From: Euonymus europaeus
Lineage: Eukaryota > Streptophyta > Magnoliopsida > Celastrales > Celastraceae
Direction: 5' to 3'
Assembly: GCA_963580455.1 (NCBI GenBank)
Contig: OY756958.1
Location: forward strand, 9,870,501 to 9,934,500
DNA: 64,000 nt
In this document: piece by piece, positions 35,888 through 49,800 of the stretch
Position numbering within the stretch: position 1 is the stretch's first letter
Layout: each line of letters opens with the position of its first letter
Translations under genes and position numbers: made by a program
The notes under the pieces: generated by a model
Databases searched by the model: none
Told to the model about the DNA's origin: nothing
What the model saw: the letters and a program-made list of their open reading frames with translations, nothing else

Positions 35888-38800
35888 GTGTACTCTTTTT
35901 ATTGTTTTTCTATGTCAAATTTTACGAGTATAAGCTTCCTCGGTTATTTTGATGCCAAAACCCCAACTTTCTATGACAAATGGACAAAAACAATAAAAGC
36001 TCTTCCAGAGAGAGAGTTGTGCAACTTCGGACTATCAAAATTGCTCGGTGTACACTATTTATTGTTCTTCTATGTCAAATTACGAGTATATGCTTCCTGG
36101 ATTATTTTGATTCCAAAATCCCAACTTTCTATGACAAATAGACAAAAATTTTAAAAGCTCCTCCTTAGAGAGAGTTGTGCAACTTCGGACTATCAAAATT
36201 GCTCGGTGTACACTTTTTATTGTTCTTCTATGTCAAATTTTACGAGTATAAGCTTCCTCGGTTATTTCGATGCCAAAACCCCAACTTTCTATGGCAAATG
36301 GACAAAAACAATAAAAGCTTTTCCAGAGAGAGAGTTGCGCAACTTCGGACTATCAAAATTGCTCGGTTTACACTATTTATTGTTCTTCTATGTCAAATTA
36401 CGAGTATATGCTTCCTGGATTATTTTGATTCCAAAACTCCAACTTTCTATGACAAATAGACAAAAATTTTAAAAGCTCCTCCTTAGAGAGAGTTGTGCAA
36501 CTTCGGACTATCAAAATTGCTCGGTGTACACTTTTTATTGTTCTTCTATGTCAAATTTTACGAGTATAAGCTTCCTCGGTATTTCGATGCCAAAACCCCA
36601 ACTTTCTATGACAAATGGACAAAAATAATAAAAGCTCTTCCAGAGAGAGAGTTGTGCAACTTCGGACTATCAAAATTGCTCGGTTTACACTATTTATTGT
36701 TCTTCTATGTCAAATTACGAGTATATGCTTCCTGGATTATTTTGATTCCAAAACCCCAACTTTCTATGACAAATAGACAAAAATTTTAAAAGCTCCTCCT
36801 TAGAGAGAGTTGTGCAACTTCGGACTATCAAAATTGCTCGGTGTACACTTTTTATTGTTCTTCTATGTCAAATTTTACGAGTATAAGCTTCCTCGGTTAT
36901 TTCGATGTCAAAACCCCAACTTTCTATGACAAATGGACAAAAACAATAAAAGCTCCTCTAGAGAGAGAGTTGTGCAACTTCGGACTATCAAAATTGCTCG
37001 GTGTACACTATTTATTGTTCTTCTATGTCAAATTTTACGAGTATATGCTTCCTGGATTATTTTGATTCCAAAACCCCAACTTTCTATGACAAATAGACAA
37101 AAATTTTAAAAGCTCCTCCTTAGAGAGAGTTGTGCAACTTCGGACTATCAAAATTGCTCGGTGTACTCTTTTTATTGTTCTTCTATGTCAAATTTTACGA
37201 GTATAAGCTTCCTCGGTTATTTCGATGCCAAAACCCCAACTTTCTATGACAAATGGACAAAAACAATAAAAGCTCTTCCAGAGAGAGAGTTGTGCAACTT
37301 CGGACTATCAAAATTGCTCGGTGTACACTATTTATTGTTCTTCTATGTCAAATTACGAGTATATGCTTCCTGGATTATTTTGATTCCAAAACCCCAACTT
37401 TCTATGACAAATAGACAAAAATTTTAAAAGCTCCTCCTTAGAGAGAGTTGTGCAACTTCGGACTATCAAAATTGCTCGGTGTACACTTTTTATTGTTCTT
37501 CTATGTCAAATTTTACGAGTATAAGCTTCCTCGGTTATTTCGATGCCAAAACCCCAACTTTCTATGACAAATGGACAAAAACAATAAAAGCTCTTCCAGA
37601 GAGAGAGTTGCGCAACTTCGGACTATCAAAATTGCTCGGTTTACACTATTTATTGTTCTTCTATGTCAAATTACGAGTATATGCTTCCTGGATTATTTTG
37701 ATTCCAAAACCCCAACTTTCTATGACAAATAGACAAAAATTTTAAAAGCTCCTCCTTAGAGAGAGTTGTGCAACTTCGGACTATCAAAATTGCTCGGTGT
37801 ACACTTTTTATTGTTCTTCTATGTCAAATTTTACGAGTATAAGCTTCCTCGGTTATTTCGATGCCAAAACCCCAACTTTCTATGACAAATGGACAAAAAT
37901 AATAAAAGCTCTTCCAGAGAGAGAGTTGTGCAACTTCGGACTATCAAAATTGCTCGGTTTACACTATTTATTGTTCTTCTATGTCAAATTACGAGTATAT
38001 GCTTCCTGGATTATTTTGATTCCAAAACCCCAACTTTCTATGACAAATAGACAAAAATTTTAAAAGCTCCTCCTTAGAGAGAGTTGTGCAACTTCGGACT
38101 ATCAAAATTGCTCGGTGTACACTTTTTATTGTTCTTCTATGTCAAATTTTACGAGTATAAGCTTCCTCGGTTATTTCGATGCCAAAACCCCAACTTTCTA
38201 TGACAAATGGACAAAAACAATAAAAGCTCCTCTAGAGAGAGAGTTGTGCAACTTCGGACTATCAAAATTGCTCGGTGTACACTATTTATTGTTCTTCTAT
38301 GTCAAATTTTACGAGTATATGCTTCCTGGATTATTTTGATTCCAAAACCCCAACTTTCTATGACAAATAGACAAAAATTTTAAAAGCTCCTCCTTAGAGA
38401 GAGTTGTGCAACTTCGGACTATCAAAATTGCTCGGTGTACTCTTTTTATTGTTCTTCTATGTCAAATTTTACGAGTATAAGCTTCCTCGGTTATTTCGAT
38501 GCCAAAACCCCAACTTTCTATGACAAATGGACAAAAACAATAAAAGCTCTTCCAGAGAGAGAGTTGTGCAACTTCGGACTATCAAAATTGCTCGGTGTAC
38601 ACTATTTATTGTTCTTCTATGTCAAATTACGAGTATATGCTTCCTGGATTATTTTGATTCCAAAACCCCAACTTTCTATGACAAATAGACAAAAATTTTA
38701 AAAGCTCCTCCTTAGAGAGAGTTGTGCAACTTCGGACTATCAAAATTGCTCGGTGTACACTTTTTATTGTTCTTCTATGTCAAATTTTACGAGTATAAGC

Positions 38801-39708
38801 TTCCTCGGTTATTTCGATGCCAAAACCCCAACTTTCTATGACAAATGTACAAAAACAATAAAAGCTCTTCCAGAGAGAGAGTTGTGCAACTTCGGACTAT
38901 CAAAATTGCACGGTTTACACTATTTATTGTTCTTCTATGTCAAATTACGAGTATATGCTTCCTGGATTATTTTGATTCCAAAACCCCAACTTTCTATGAC
39001 AAATAGACAAAAATTTTAAAAGCTCCTCCTTAGAGAGAGTTGTGCAACTTCGGACTATCAAAATTGCTCGGTGTACACTTTTTATTGTTCTTCTATGTCA
39101 AATTTTACGAGTATAAGCTTCCTCGGTTATTTCGATGCCAAAACCCCAACTTTCTATGACAAATGGACAAAAACAATAAAAGCTCCTCTAGAGAGAGAGT
39201 TGTGCAACTTCGGATTATCAAAATTGCTCGGTGTACACTATTTATTGTTCTTCTATGTCAAATTTTACGAGTATATGCTTCCTGGATTATTTTGATTCCA
39301 AAACCCCAACTTTCTATGACAAATAGACAAAAATTTTAAAAGCTCCTCCTTAGAGAGAGTTGTGCAACTACGGACTATCAAAATTGCTCGGTGTACACTT
39401 TTTATTGTTCTTCTATGTCAAATTTTACGAGTATAAGCTTCCTCGGTTATTTCGATGCCAAAACCCCAACTTTCTATGACAAATGGACAAAAACAATAAA
39501 AGCTCTTCCAGAGAGAGAGTTGAGCAACTTCGGACTATCAAAATTGCTCGGTTTACACTATTTATTGTTCTTCTATGTCAAATTACGAGTATATGCTTCC
39601 TGGATTATTTTGATTCCAAAACCCCAACTTTCTATGACAAATAGACAAAAATTTTAACAGCTCCTCCTTAGAGAGAGTTGTGCAACTTCGGACTATCAAA
39701 ATTGCTCG
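35888..39708. repeat. Mixed B1/B2/B3/I dimers
   Basis: Dimers start at 35,888 (B1, tattgtttttc), 36,206 (R-like, gttgcgcaac, tatggcaaatgg), 36,524 (I, with one T lost in cctcggtatttcg), 36,841 (B3, tcgatgtcaaaac), 37,161 (B1), 37,479 (R, gttgcgcaac), 37,797 (I), 38,115 (B3), 38,435 (B1), 38,753 (B2, aaatgtacaaaaac), 39,071 (B3) and 39,391 (B2). B3-B1-B2 from 38,115 to the B3 at 39,071 is a 956-bp unit in rotated phase. Confidence 0.85.
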
Positions 39709-42411
39709 GTGTACACTTTTTATTGTTCTTCTATGTCAAATTTTACGAGTATAAGCTTCCTCGGTTATTTCGATGCCAAAACCCCAACTTTCTATGACAA
39801 ATGGACAAAAACAATAAAAGCTCCTCTAGAGAGAGAGTTGTTCAACTTCGGACTATCAAAATTGCTCGGTGTACACTATTTATTGTTCTTCTATGTCAAA
39901 TTTTACGAGTATATGCTTCCTGGATTATTTTGATTCCAAAACCCCAACTTTCTATGACAAATAGACAAAAATTTTAAAAGCTCCTCATAGAGAGAGTTGT
40001 GCAATTTCGGACTATCAAAATTGCTCGGTGTACACTTTTTATTGTTCTTCTATGTCAACTTTTACGAGTATATGCTTCCTGGATTATTTCGATGCCAAAA
40101 CCCCAACTTTCTAAGACAAATGGACAAAAACAATAAAAGCTCTTCCAGAGAGAGAGTTGTGCAACTTCGGACTATCAAAATTGCTCGGTGTACACTATTT
40201 ATTGTTCTTCTATGTCAAATTATGAGTATATGCTTCCTGGAATATTTTGATTTTAAAACCCCAACTTTCTATGACAAATAGACAAAAATTTTAAAGGCTC
40301 CTTCTTAGAGAGAGTTGTGCAACTTCGGACTATCAAAATTGCTCGGTGTACACTTTTTATTGTTCTTCTATGTCAAATTTTACGAGTATAAGCATCCTCG
40401 GCTATTTCGATGCCAAAACCCCAACTTTCTATAACAAATGGACAAAAACAATAAAAGCTCTTCCAGAGAGAGAGTTGTGCAACTTCGGACTATCAAAATT
40501 GCTCGGTGTACACTATTTATTGTTCTTCTATGTCAAATTACGAGTATATGCTTCCTGGATTATTTTGATTCCAAAACCCCAACTTTCTATGACAAATAGA
40601 CAAAAATTTTAAAAGCTCCTCCTTAGAGAGAGTTGTGCAACTTCGGACTATCAAAATTGCTCGGTGTACACTTTTTATTGTTCTTCTATGTCAAATTTTA
40701 CGAGTATAAGCTTCCTCGGTTATTTCGATGCCAAAACCCCAACTTTCTATGACAAATGGACAAAAACAATAAAAGCTCTTCCAGAGAGAGAGTTGCGCAA
40801 CTTCGGACTATCAAAATTGCTCGGTTTACACTATTTATTGTTCTTCTATGTCAAATTACGAGTATATGCTTCCTGGATTATTTTGATTCCAAAACCTCAA
40901 CTTTCTATGACAAATAGACAAAAATTTTAAAAGCTCCTCCTTAGAGAGAGTTGTGCAACTTCGGACTATCAAAATTGCTCGGTGTACACTATTTATTGTT
41001 CTTCTATGTCAAATTATGAGTATATGCTTCCTGGAATATTTTGATTTTAAAACCCCAACTTTCTATGACAAATTGACAAAAATTTTAAAGGCTACTTCTT
41101 AGAGAGAGTTGTGCAACTTCGGACTATCAAAATTGCTCGGTGTACACTTTTTATTGTTCTTCTATGTCAAATTTTACGAGTATAAGCATCCTCGGCTATT
41201 TCGATGCCAAAACCCCAACTTTCTATAACAAATGGACAAAAACAATAAAAGCTCTTCCAGAGAGAGAGTTGTGCAACTTCGGACTATCAAAATTGCTCGG
41301 TTTAAACTATTTATTGTTCTTCTATGTCAAATTACGAGTATATGCTTCCTGGATTATTTTGATTCCAAAACCCCAACTTTCTATGACAAATAGACAAAAA
41401 TTTTAAAAGCTCCTCCTTAGAGAGAGTTGTGCAACTTCGGACTATCAAAATTGCTCGGTGTACACTTTTTATTGTTCTTCTATGTCAAATTTTACGAGTA
41501 TAAGCTTCCTCGGTTATTTCGATGCCAAAACCCCAACTTTCTATGACAAATGGACAAAAACAATAAAAGCTCCTCTAGAGAGAGAGTTGTTCAACTTCGG
41601 ACTATCAAAATTGCTCGGTGTACACTATTTATTGTTCTTCTATGTCAAATTTTACGAGTATATGCTTCCTGGATTATTTTGATTCCAAAACCCCAACTTT
41701 CTATGACAAATAGACAAAAATTTTAAAAGCTCCTCATAGAGAGAGTTGTGCAATTTCGGACTATCAAAATTGCTCGGTGTACACTTTTTATTGTTCTTCT
41801 ATGTCAACTTTTACGAGTATATGCTTCCTGGATTATTTCGATGCCAAAACCCCAACTTTCTAAGACAAATGGACAAAAACAATAAAAGCTCTTCCAGAGA
41901 GAGAGTTGTGCAACTTCGGACTATCAAAATTGCTCGGTGTACACTATTTATTGTTCTTCTATGTCAAATTATGAGTATATGCTTCCTGGAATATTTTGAT
42001 TTTAAAACCCCAACTTTCTATGACAAATAGACAAAAATTTTAAAGGCTCCTTCTTAGAGAGAGTTGTGCAACTTCGGACTATCAAATTGCTCGGTGTACA
42101 CTTTTTATTGTTCTTCTATGTCAAATTTTACGAGTATAAGCATCCTCGGCTATTTCGATGCCAAAACCCCAACTTTCTATAACAAATGGACAAAAACAAT
42201 AAAAGCTCTTCCAGAGAGAGAGTTGTGCAACTTCGGACTATCAAAATTGCTCGGTTTACACTATTTATTGTTCTTCTATGTCAAATTATGAGTATATGCT
42301 TCCTGGATTATTTTGATTCCAAAACCCCAACTTTCTATGACAAATAGACAAAAATTTTAAAAGCTCCTCCTTAGAGAGAGTTGTGCAACTTCGGACTATC
42401 AAAATTGCTCG
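39709..42411. repeat. B3-V-Y block, copies 2 and 3, 1,749 bp apart
   Basis: B3-V-Y occurs at 39,709/40,028/40,346 and again at 41,458/41,777/42,094. Both B3 dimers share the rare gttgttcaacttcgg, and both V dimers share aaaggctccttctt. Between them lie an R dimer (40,664), an isolated A with V-type marks (40,982) and another Y (41,140). Copy 3 has one A lost in atcaaattgctcgg near 42,084, giving a 317-bp V dimer. Confidence 0.9.
40982..41139. repeat. Extra A monomer (A-A junction)
   Basis: The monomer at 40,982 is an A with caaattatgag, ggaatattttgattttaaa and aattgacaaaaatttt, directly after the A monomer at 40,824. Its marks are those of the A half of a V dimer, so the B half of that V dimer is missing. 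This identifies the breakpoint of the exchange behind the 1,749-bp duplication of the B3-V-Y block. Confidence 0.9.
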
Positions 42412-45400
42412 GTATACTCTTTTTATTGTTCTTCTATGTCAAATTTTACGAGTATAAGCTTCCTCGGTTATTTCGATGCCAAAACCCCAACTTTCTATGA
42501 CAAATGGACAAAAACAATAAAAGCTCTTCCAGAGAGAGAGTTGTGCAACTTCGGACTATCAAAATTGCTCGGTGTACACTATTTATTGTTCTTCTATGTC
42601 AAATTACGAGTATATGCTTCCTGGATTATTTTGATTCCAAAACCCCAACTTTCTATGACAAATAGACAAAAATTTTAAAAGCTCCTCCTTAGAGAGAGTT
42701 GTGCAACTTCGGACTATCAAAATTGCTCGGTGTACACTTTTTATTGTTCTTCTATGTCAAATTTTACGAGTATAAGCTTCCTCGGTTATTTCGATGCCAA
42801 AACCCCAACTTTCTATGACAAATGGACAAAAACAATAAAAGCTCTTCCAGAGAGAGAGTTGCGCAACTTCGGACTATCAAAATTGCTCGGTTTACACTAT
42901 TTATTGTTCTTCTATGTCAAATTACGAGTATATGCTTCCTGGATTATTTTGATTCCAAAACCTCAACTTTCTATGACAAATAGACAAAAATTTTAAAAGC
43001 TCCTCCTTAGAGAGAGTTGTGCAACTTCGGACTATCAAAATTGCTCGGTGTACACTATTTATTGTTCTTCTATGTCAAATTTTACGAGTATAAGCTTCCT
43101 CGGTTATTTCGATGCCAAAACCCCAACTTTCTATGACAAATGGACAAAAATAATAAAAGCTTTTCCAGAGAGAGAGTTGTGCAACTTCGGACTATCAAAA
43201 TTGCTCGGTTTACACTATTTATTGTTCTTCTATGTCAAATTACGAGTATATGCTTCCTGGATTATTTTGATTCCAAAACCCCAACTTTCTATGACAAATA
43301 GACAAAAATTTTAAAAGCTCCTCCTTAGAGAGAGTTGTGCAACTTCGGACTATCAAAATTGCTCGGTATACTCTTTTTATTGTTCTTCTATGTCAAATTT
43401 TACGAGTATAAGCTTCCTCGGTTATTTCGATGCCAAAACCCCAACTTTCTATGACAAATGGACAAAAACAATAAAAGCTCTTCCAGAGAGAGAGTTGTGC
43501 AACTTCGGACTATCAAAATTGCTCGGTGTACACTATTTATTGTTCTTCTATGTCAAATTACGAGTATATGCTTCCTGGATTATTTTGATTCCAAAACCTC
43601 AACTTTCTATGACAAATAGACAAAAAATTTAAAAGCTCCTCCTTAGAGAGAGTTGTGCAACTTCGGACTATCAAAATTGCTCGGTGTACACTTTTTATTG
43701 TTCTTCTATGTCAAATTTTACGAGTATAAGCTTCCTCGGTTATTTCGATGCCAAAACCCCAACTTTCTATGACAAATGGACAAAAACAATAAAAGCTCTT
43801 CCAGAGAGAGAGTTGCGCAACTTCGGACTATCAAAATTGCTCGGTTTACACTATTTATTGTTCTTCTATGTCAAATTACGAGTATATGCTTCCTGGATTA
43901 TTTTGATTCCAAAACCTCAACTTTCTATGACAAATAGACAAAAATTTTAAAAGCTCCTCCTTAGAGAGAGTTGTGCAACTTCGGACTATCAAAATTGCTC
44001 GGTGTACACTTTTTATTGTTCTTCTATGTCAAATTTTACGAGTATAAGCTTCCTCGGTTATTTCGATGCCAAAACCCCAACTTTCTATGACAAATGGACA
44101 AAAACAATAAAAGCTCTTCCAGAGAGAGAGTTGTGCAACTTCGGACTATCAAAATTGCTCGGTGTACACTATTTATTGTTCTTCTATGTCAAATTACGAG
44201 TATATGCTTCCTGGATTATTTTGATTCCAAAACCCCAACTTTCTATGACAAATAGACAAAAATTTTAAAAGCTCCTCCTTAGAGAGAGTTGTGCAACTTC
44301 GGACTATCAAAATTGCTCGGTGTACACTTTTTATTGTTCTTCTATGTCAAATTTTACGAGTATAAGCTTCCTCGGTTATTTCGATGCCAAAACCCCAACT
44401 TTCTATGACAAATGGACAAAAACAATAAAAGCTCTTCCAGAGAGAGAGTTGCGCAACTTCGGACTATCAAAATTGCTCGGTTTACACTATTTATTGTTCT
44501 TCTATGTCAAATTACGAGTATATGCTTCCTGGATTATTTTGATTCCAAAACCTCAACTTTCTATGACAAATAGACAAAAATTTTAAAAGCTCCTCCTTAG
44601 AGAGAGTTGTGCAACTTCGGACTATCAAAATTGCTCGGTGTACACTTTTTATTGTTCTTCTATGTCAAATTTTACGAGTATAAGCTTCCTCGGTTATTTC
44701 GATGCCAGAACCCCAACTTTCTATGACAAATGGACAAAAATAATAAAAGCTTTTCCAGAGAGAGAGTTGTGCAACTTCGGACTATCAAAATTGCTCGGTT
44801 TACACTATTTATTGTTCTTCTATGTCAAATTACGAGTATATGCTTCCTGGATTATTTTGATTCCAAAACCCCAACTTTCTATGACAAATAGACAAAAATT
44901 TTAAAAGCTCCTCCTTAGAGAGAGTTGTGCAACTTCGGACTATCAAAATTGCTCGGTATACTCTTTTTATTGTTCTTCTATGTCAAATTTTACGAGTATA
45001 AGCTTCCTCGGTTATTTCGATGCCAAAACCCCAACTTTCTATGACAAATGGACAAAAACAATAAAAGCTCTTCCAGAGAGAGAGTTGTGCAACTTCGGAC
45101 TATCAAAATTGCTCGGTGTACACTATTTATTGTTCTTCTATGTCAAATTACGAGTATATGCTTCCTGGATTATTTTGATTCCAAAACCTCAACTTTCTAT
45201 GACAAATAGACAAAAATTTTAAAAGCTCCTCCTTAGAGAGAGTTGTGCAACTTCGGACTATCAAAATTGCTCGGTGTACACTTTTTATTGTTCTTCTATG
45301 TCAAATTTTACGAGTATAAGCTTCCTCGGTTATTTCGATGCAAAAACCCCAACTTTCTATGACAAATGGACAAAAACAATAAAAGCTCTTCCAGAGAGAG

Positions 45401-46863
45401 AGTTGCGCAACTTCGGACTATCAAAATTGCTCGGTTTACACTATTTATTGTTCTTCTATGTCAAATTACGAGTATATGCTTCCTGGATTATTTTGATTCC
45501 AAAACCTCAACTTTCTATGACAAATAGACAAAAATTTTAAAAGCTCCTCCTTAGAGAGAGTTGTGCAACTTCGGACTATCAAAATTGCTCGGTGTACACT
45601 TTTTATTGTTCTTCTATGTCAAATTTTACGAGTATAAGCTTCCTCGGTTATTTCGATGCCAAAACCCCAACTTTCTATGACAAATGGACAAAAATAATAA
45701 AAGCTTTTCCAGAGAGAGAGTTGTGCAACTTCGGACTATCAAAATTGCTCGGTTTACACTATTTATTGTTCTTCTATGTCAAATTACGAGTATATGCTTC
45801 CTGGATTATTTTGATTCCAAAACCCCAACTTTCTATGACAAATAGACAAAAATTTTAAAAGCTCCTCCTTAGAGAGAGTTGTGCAACTTCGGACTATCAA
45901 AATTGCTCGGTATACTCTTTTTATTGTTCTTCTATGTCAAATTTTACGAGTATAAGCTTCCTCGGTTATTTCGATGCCAAAACCCCAACTTTCTATGACA
46001 AATGGACAAAAACAATAAAAGCTCTTCCAGAGAGAGAGTTGTGCAACTTCGGACTATCAAAATTGCTCGGTGTACACTATTTATTGTTCTTCTATGTCAA
46101 ATTACGAGTATATGCTTCCTGGATTATTTTGATTCCAAAACCCCAACTTTCTATGACAAATAGACAAAAATTTTAAAAGCTCCTCCTTAGAGAGAGTTGT
46201 GCAACTTCGGACTATCAAAATTGCTCGGTGTACACTTTTTATTGTTCTTCTATGTCAAATTTTACGAGTATAAGCTTCCTCGGTTATTTCGATGCCAAAA
46301 CCCCAACTTTCTATGACAAATGGACAAAAACAATAAAAGCTCTTCCAGAGAGAGAGTTGCGCAACTTCGGACTATCAAAATTGCTCGGTTTACACTATTT
46401 ATTGTTCTTCTATGTCAAATTACGAGTATATGCTTCCTGGATTATTTTGATTCCAAAACCTCAACTTTCTATGACAAATAGACAAAAATTTTAAAAGCTC
46501 CTCCTTAGAGAGAGTTGTGCAACTTCGGACTATCAAAATTGCTCGGTGTACACTTTTTATTGTTCTTCTATGTCAAATTTTACGAGTATAAGCTTCCTCG
46601 GTTATTTCGATGCCAAAACCCCAACTTTCTATGACAAATGGACAAAAATAATAAAAGCTTTTCCAGAGAGAGAGTTGTGCAACTTCGGACTATCAAAATT
46701 GCTCGGTTTACACTATTTATTGTTCTTCTATGTCAAATTACGGGTATATGCTTCCTGGATTATTTTGATTCCAAAACCCCAACTTTCTATGACAAATAGA
46801 CAAAAATTTTAAAAGCTCCTCCTTAGAGAGAGTTGTGCAACTTCGGACTATCAAAATTGCTCG
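42412..46863. repeat. HOR-954: X-R-I dimers, 14 dimers
   Basis: All 14 dimers are 318 bp. X begins gtatactc, R has gttgcgcaac and often aaaacctcaac, and I has acaaaaataataaaagcttt. X starts at 42,412, 43,366, 44,956 and 45,910. Intervals are 954, 1,590 and 954 bp. The 1,590-bp interval contains an extra X'-R pair (44,002 and 44,320), where X' has gtgtacac in place of gtatactc. The block ends at 46,864 with a B3 dimer. Confidence 0.93.
43048..43207. repeat. Chimeric monomer with A head and B tail
   Basis: The monomer at 43,048 begins gtgtacactatttattg, as A does, but continues caaattttacgagtataagc and cctcggttatttcgatgcc, as B does. The other I dimers of this block (44,638, 45,592, 46,546) have the usual B head, ctttttattg. 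A single T-to-A change at one position would give the same result, so a short conversion tract and a point mutation cannot be told apart. Confidence 0.65.
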
Positions 46864-49800
46864 GTGTACACTTTTTATTGTTCTTCTATGTCAAATTTTA
46901 CGAGTATAAGCTTCCTCGGTTATTTCGATGCCAAAACCCCAACTTTCTATGACAAATGGACAAAAACAATAAAAGCTCCTCTAGAGAGAGAGTTGTGCAA
47001 CTTCGGACTATCAAAATTGCTCGGTGTACACTATTTATTGTTCTTCTATGTCAAATTTTACGAGTATATGCTTCCTGGATTATTTTGATTCCAAAACCCC
47101 AACTTTCTATGACAAATAGACAAAAATTTTAAAAGCTCCTCCTTAGAGAGAGTTGTGCAACTTCGGACTATCAAAATTGCTCGGTGTACTCTTTTTATTG
47201 TTCTTCTATGTCAAATTTTACGAGTATAAGCTTCCTCGGTTATTTCGATGCCAAAACCCCAACTTTCTATGACAAATGGACAAAAACAATAAAAGCTCTT
47301 CCAGAGAGAGAGTTGTGCAACTTCGGACTATCAAAATTGCTCGGTGTACACTATTTATTGTTCTTCTATGTCAAATTACGAGTATATGCTTCCTGGATTA
47401 TTTTGATTCCAAAACCCCAACTTTCTATGACAAATAGACAAAAATTTTAAAAGCTCCTCCTTAGAGAGAGTTGTGCAACTTCGGACTATCAAAATTGCTC
47501 GGTGTACACTTTTTATTGTTCTTCTATGTCAAATTTAACGAGTATAAGCTTCCTCGGTTATTTCGATGCCAAAACCCCAACTTTCTATGACAAATGGACA
47601 AAAACAATAAAAGCTCTTCCAGAGAGAGAGTTGTGCAACTTCGGACTATCAAAATTGCTCGGTTTACACTATTTATTGTTCTTCTATGTCAAATTACGAG
47701 TATATGCTTCCTGGATTATTTTGATTCCAAAACCCCAACTTTCTATGACAAATAGACAAAAATTTTAAAAGCTCCTCCTTAGAGAGAGTTGTGCAACTTC
47801 GGACTATCAAAATTACTCGGTGTACACTTTTTATTGTTCTTCTATGTCAAATTTTACGAGTATAAGCTTCCTCGGTTATTTCGATGCCAAAACCCCAACT
47901 TTCTATGACTAATGGACAAAAACAATAAAAGCTCCTCTAGAGAGAGAGTTGTGCAACTTCGGACTATCAAAATTGCTCGGTGTACACTATTTATTGTTCT
48001 TCTATGTCAAATTTTACGAGTATATGCTTCCTGGATTATTTTGATTCCAAAACCCCAACTTTCTATGACAAATAGACAAAAATTTTAAAAGCTCCTCCTT
48101 AGAGAGAGTTGTGCAACTTCGGACTATCAAAATTGCTCGGTGTACTCTTTTTATTGTTCTTCTATGTCAAATTTTACGAGTATAAGCTTGCTCGGTTATT
48201 TCGATGCCAAAACCCCAACTTTCTATGACAAATGGACAAAAACAATAAAAGCTCTTCCAGAGAGAGAGTTGTGCAACTTCGGACTATCAAAATTGCTCGG
48301 TGTACACTATTTATTGTTCTTCTATGTCAAATTACGAGTATATGCTTCCTGGATTATTTTGATTCCAAAACCCCAACTTTCTATGACAAATAGACAAAAA
48401 TTTTAAAAGCTCCTCCTTAGAGAGAGTTGTGCAACTTCGGACTATCAAAATTGCTCGGTGTACACTTTTTATTGTTCTTCTATGTCAAATTTTACGAGTA
48501 TAAGCTTCCTCGGTTATTTCGATGCCAAAACCCCAACTTTCTATGACAAATGGACAAAAACAATAAAAGCTCTTCCAGAGAGAGAGTTGTGCAACTTCGG
48601 ACTATCAAAATTGCTCGGTTTACACTATTTATTGTTCTTCTATGTCAAATTACGAGTATATGCTTCCTGGATTATTTTGATTCCAAAACCCCAACTTTCT
48701 ATGACAAATAGACAAAAATTTTAAAAGCTCCTCCTTAGAGAGAGTTGTGCAACTTCGGACTATCAAAATTGCTCGGTGTACACTTTTTATTGTTCTTCTA
48801 TGTCAAATTTTACGAGTTTATGCTTCCTGGATTATTTTGATTCCAAAACCCCAACTTTCTATGACAAATAGACAAAAATTTTAAAAGCTCCTCCTTAGAG
48901 AGAGTTGTGCAACTTCGGACTATCAAAATTGCTCGGTGTACACTTTTTATTGTTCTTCTATGTCAAATTTTACGAGTATAAGCTTCCTCGGTTATTTCGA
49001 TGCCAAAACCCCAACTTTCTATGACAAATGGACAAAAACAATAAAAGCTCCTCTAGAGAGAGAGTTGTGCAACTTCGGACTATCAAAATTGCTCGGTGTA
49101 CACTATTTATTGTTCTTCTATGTCAAATTTTACGAGTATATGCTTCCTGGATTATTTTGATTCCAAAACTTCAACTTTCTATGACAAATAGACAAAAATT
49201 TTAAAAGCTCCTCCTTAGAGAGAGTTGTGCAACTTCGGACTATCAAAATTGCTCGGTGTACTCTTTTTATTGTTCTTCTATGTCAAATTTTACGAGTATA
49301 AGCTTCCTCGGTTATTTCGATGCCAAAACCCCAACTTTCTATGACAAATGGACAAAAACAATAAAAGCTCTTCCAGAGAGAGAGTTGTGCAACTTCGGAC
49401 TATCAAAATTGCTCGGTGTACACTATTTATTGTTCTTCCATGTCAAATTACGAGTATATGCTTCCTGGATTATTTTGATTCCAAAACCCCAACTTTCTAT
49501 GACAAATAGATAAAAATTTTAAAAGCTCCTCCTTAGAGAGAGTTGTGCAACTTCGGACTATCAAAATTGCTCGGTGTACACTTTTTATTGTTCTTCTATG
49601 TCAAATTTTACGAGTATAAGCTTCCTCGGTTATTTCGATGCCAAAACCCCAACTTTCTATGACAAATGGACAAAAACAATAAAAGCTCTTCCAGAGAGAG
49701 AGTTGTGCAACTTCGGACTATCAAAATTGCTCGGTTTACACTATTTATTGTTCTTCTATGTCAAATTACGAGTATATACTTCCTGGATTATTTTGATTCC

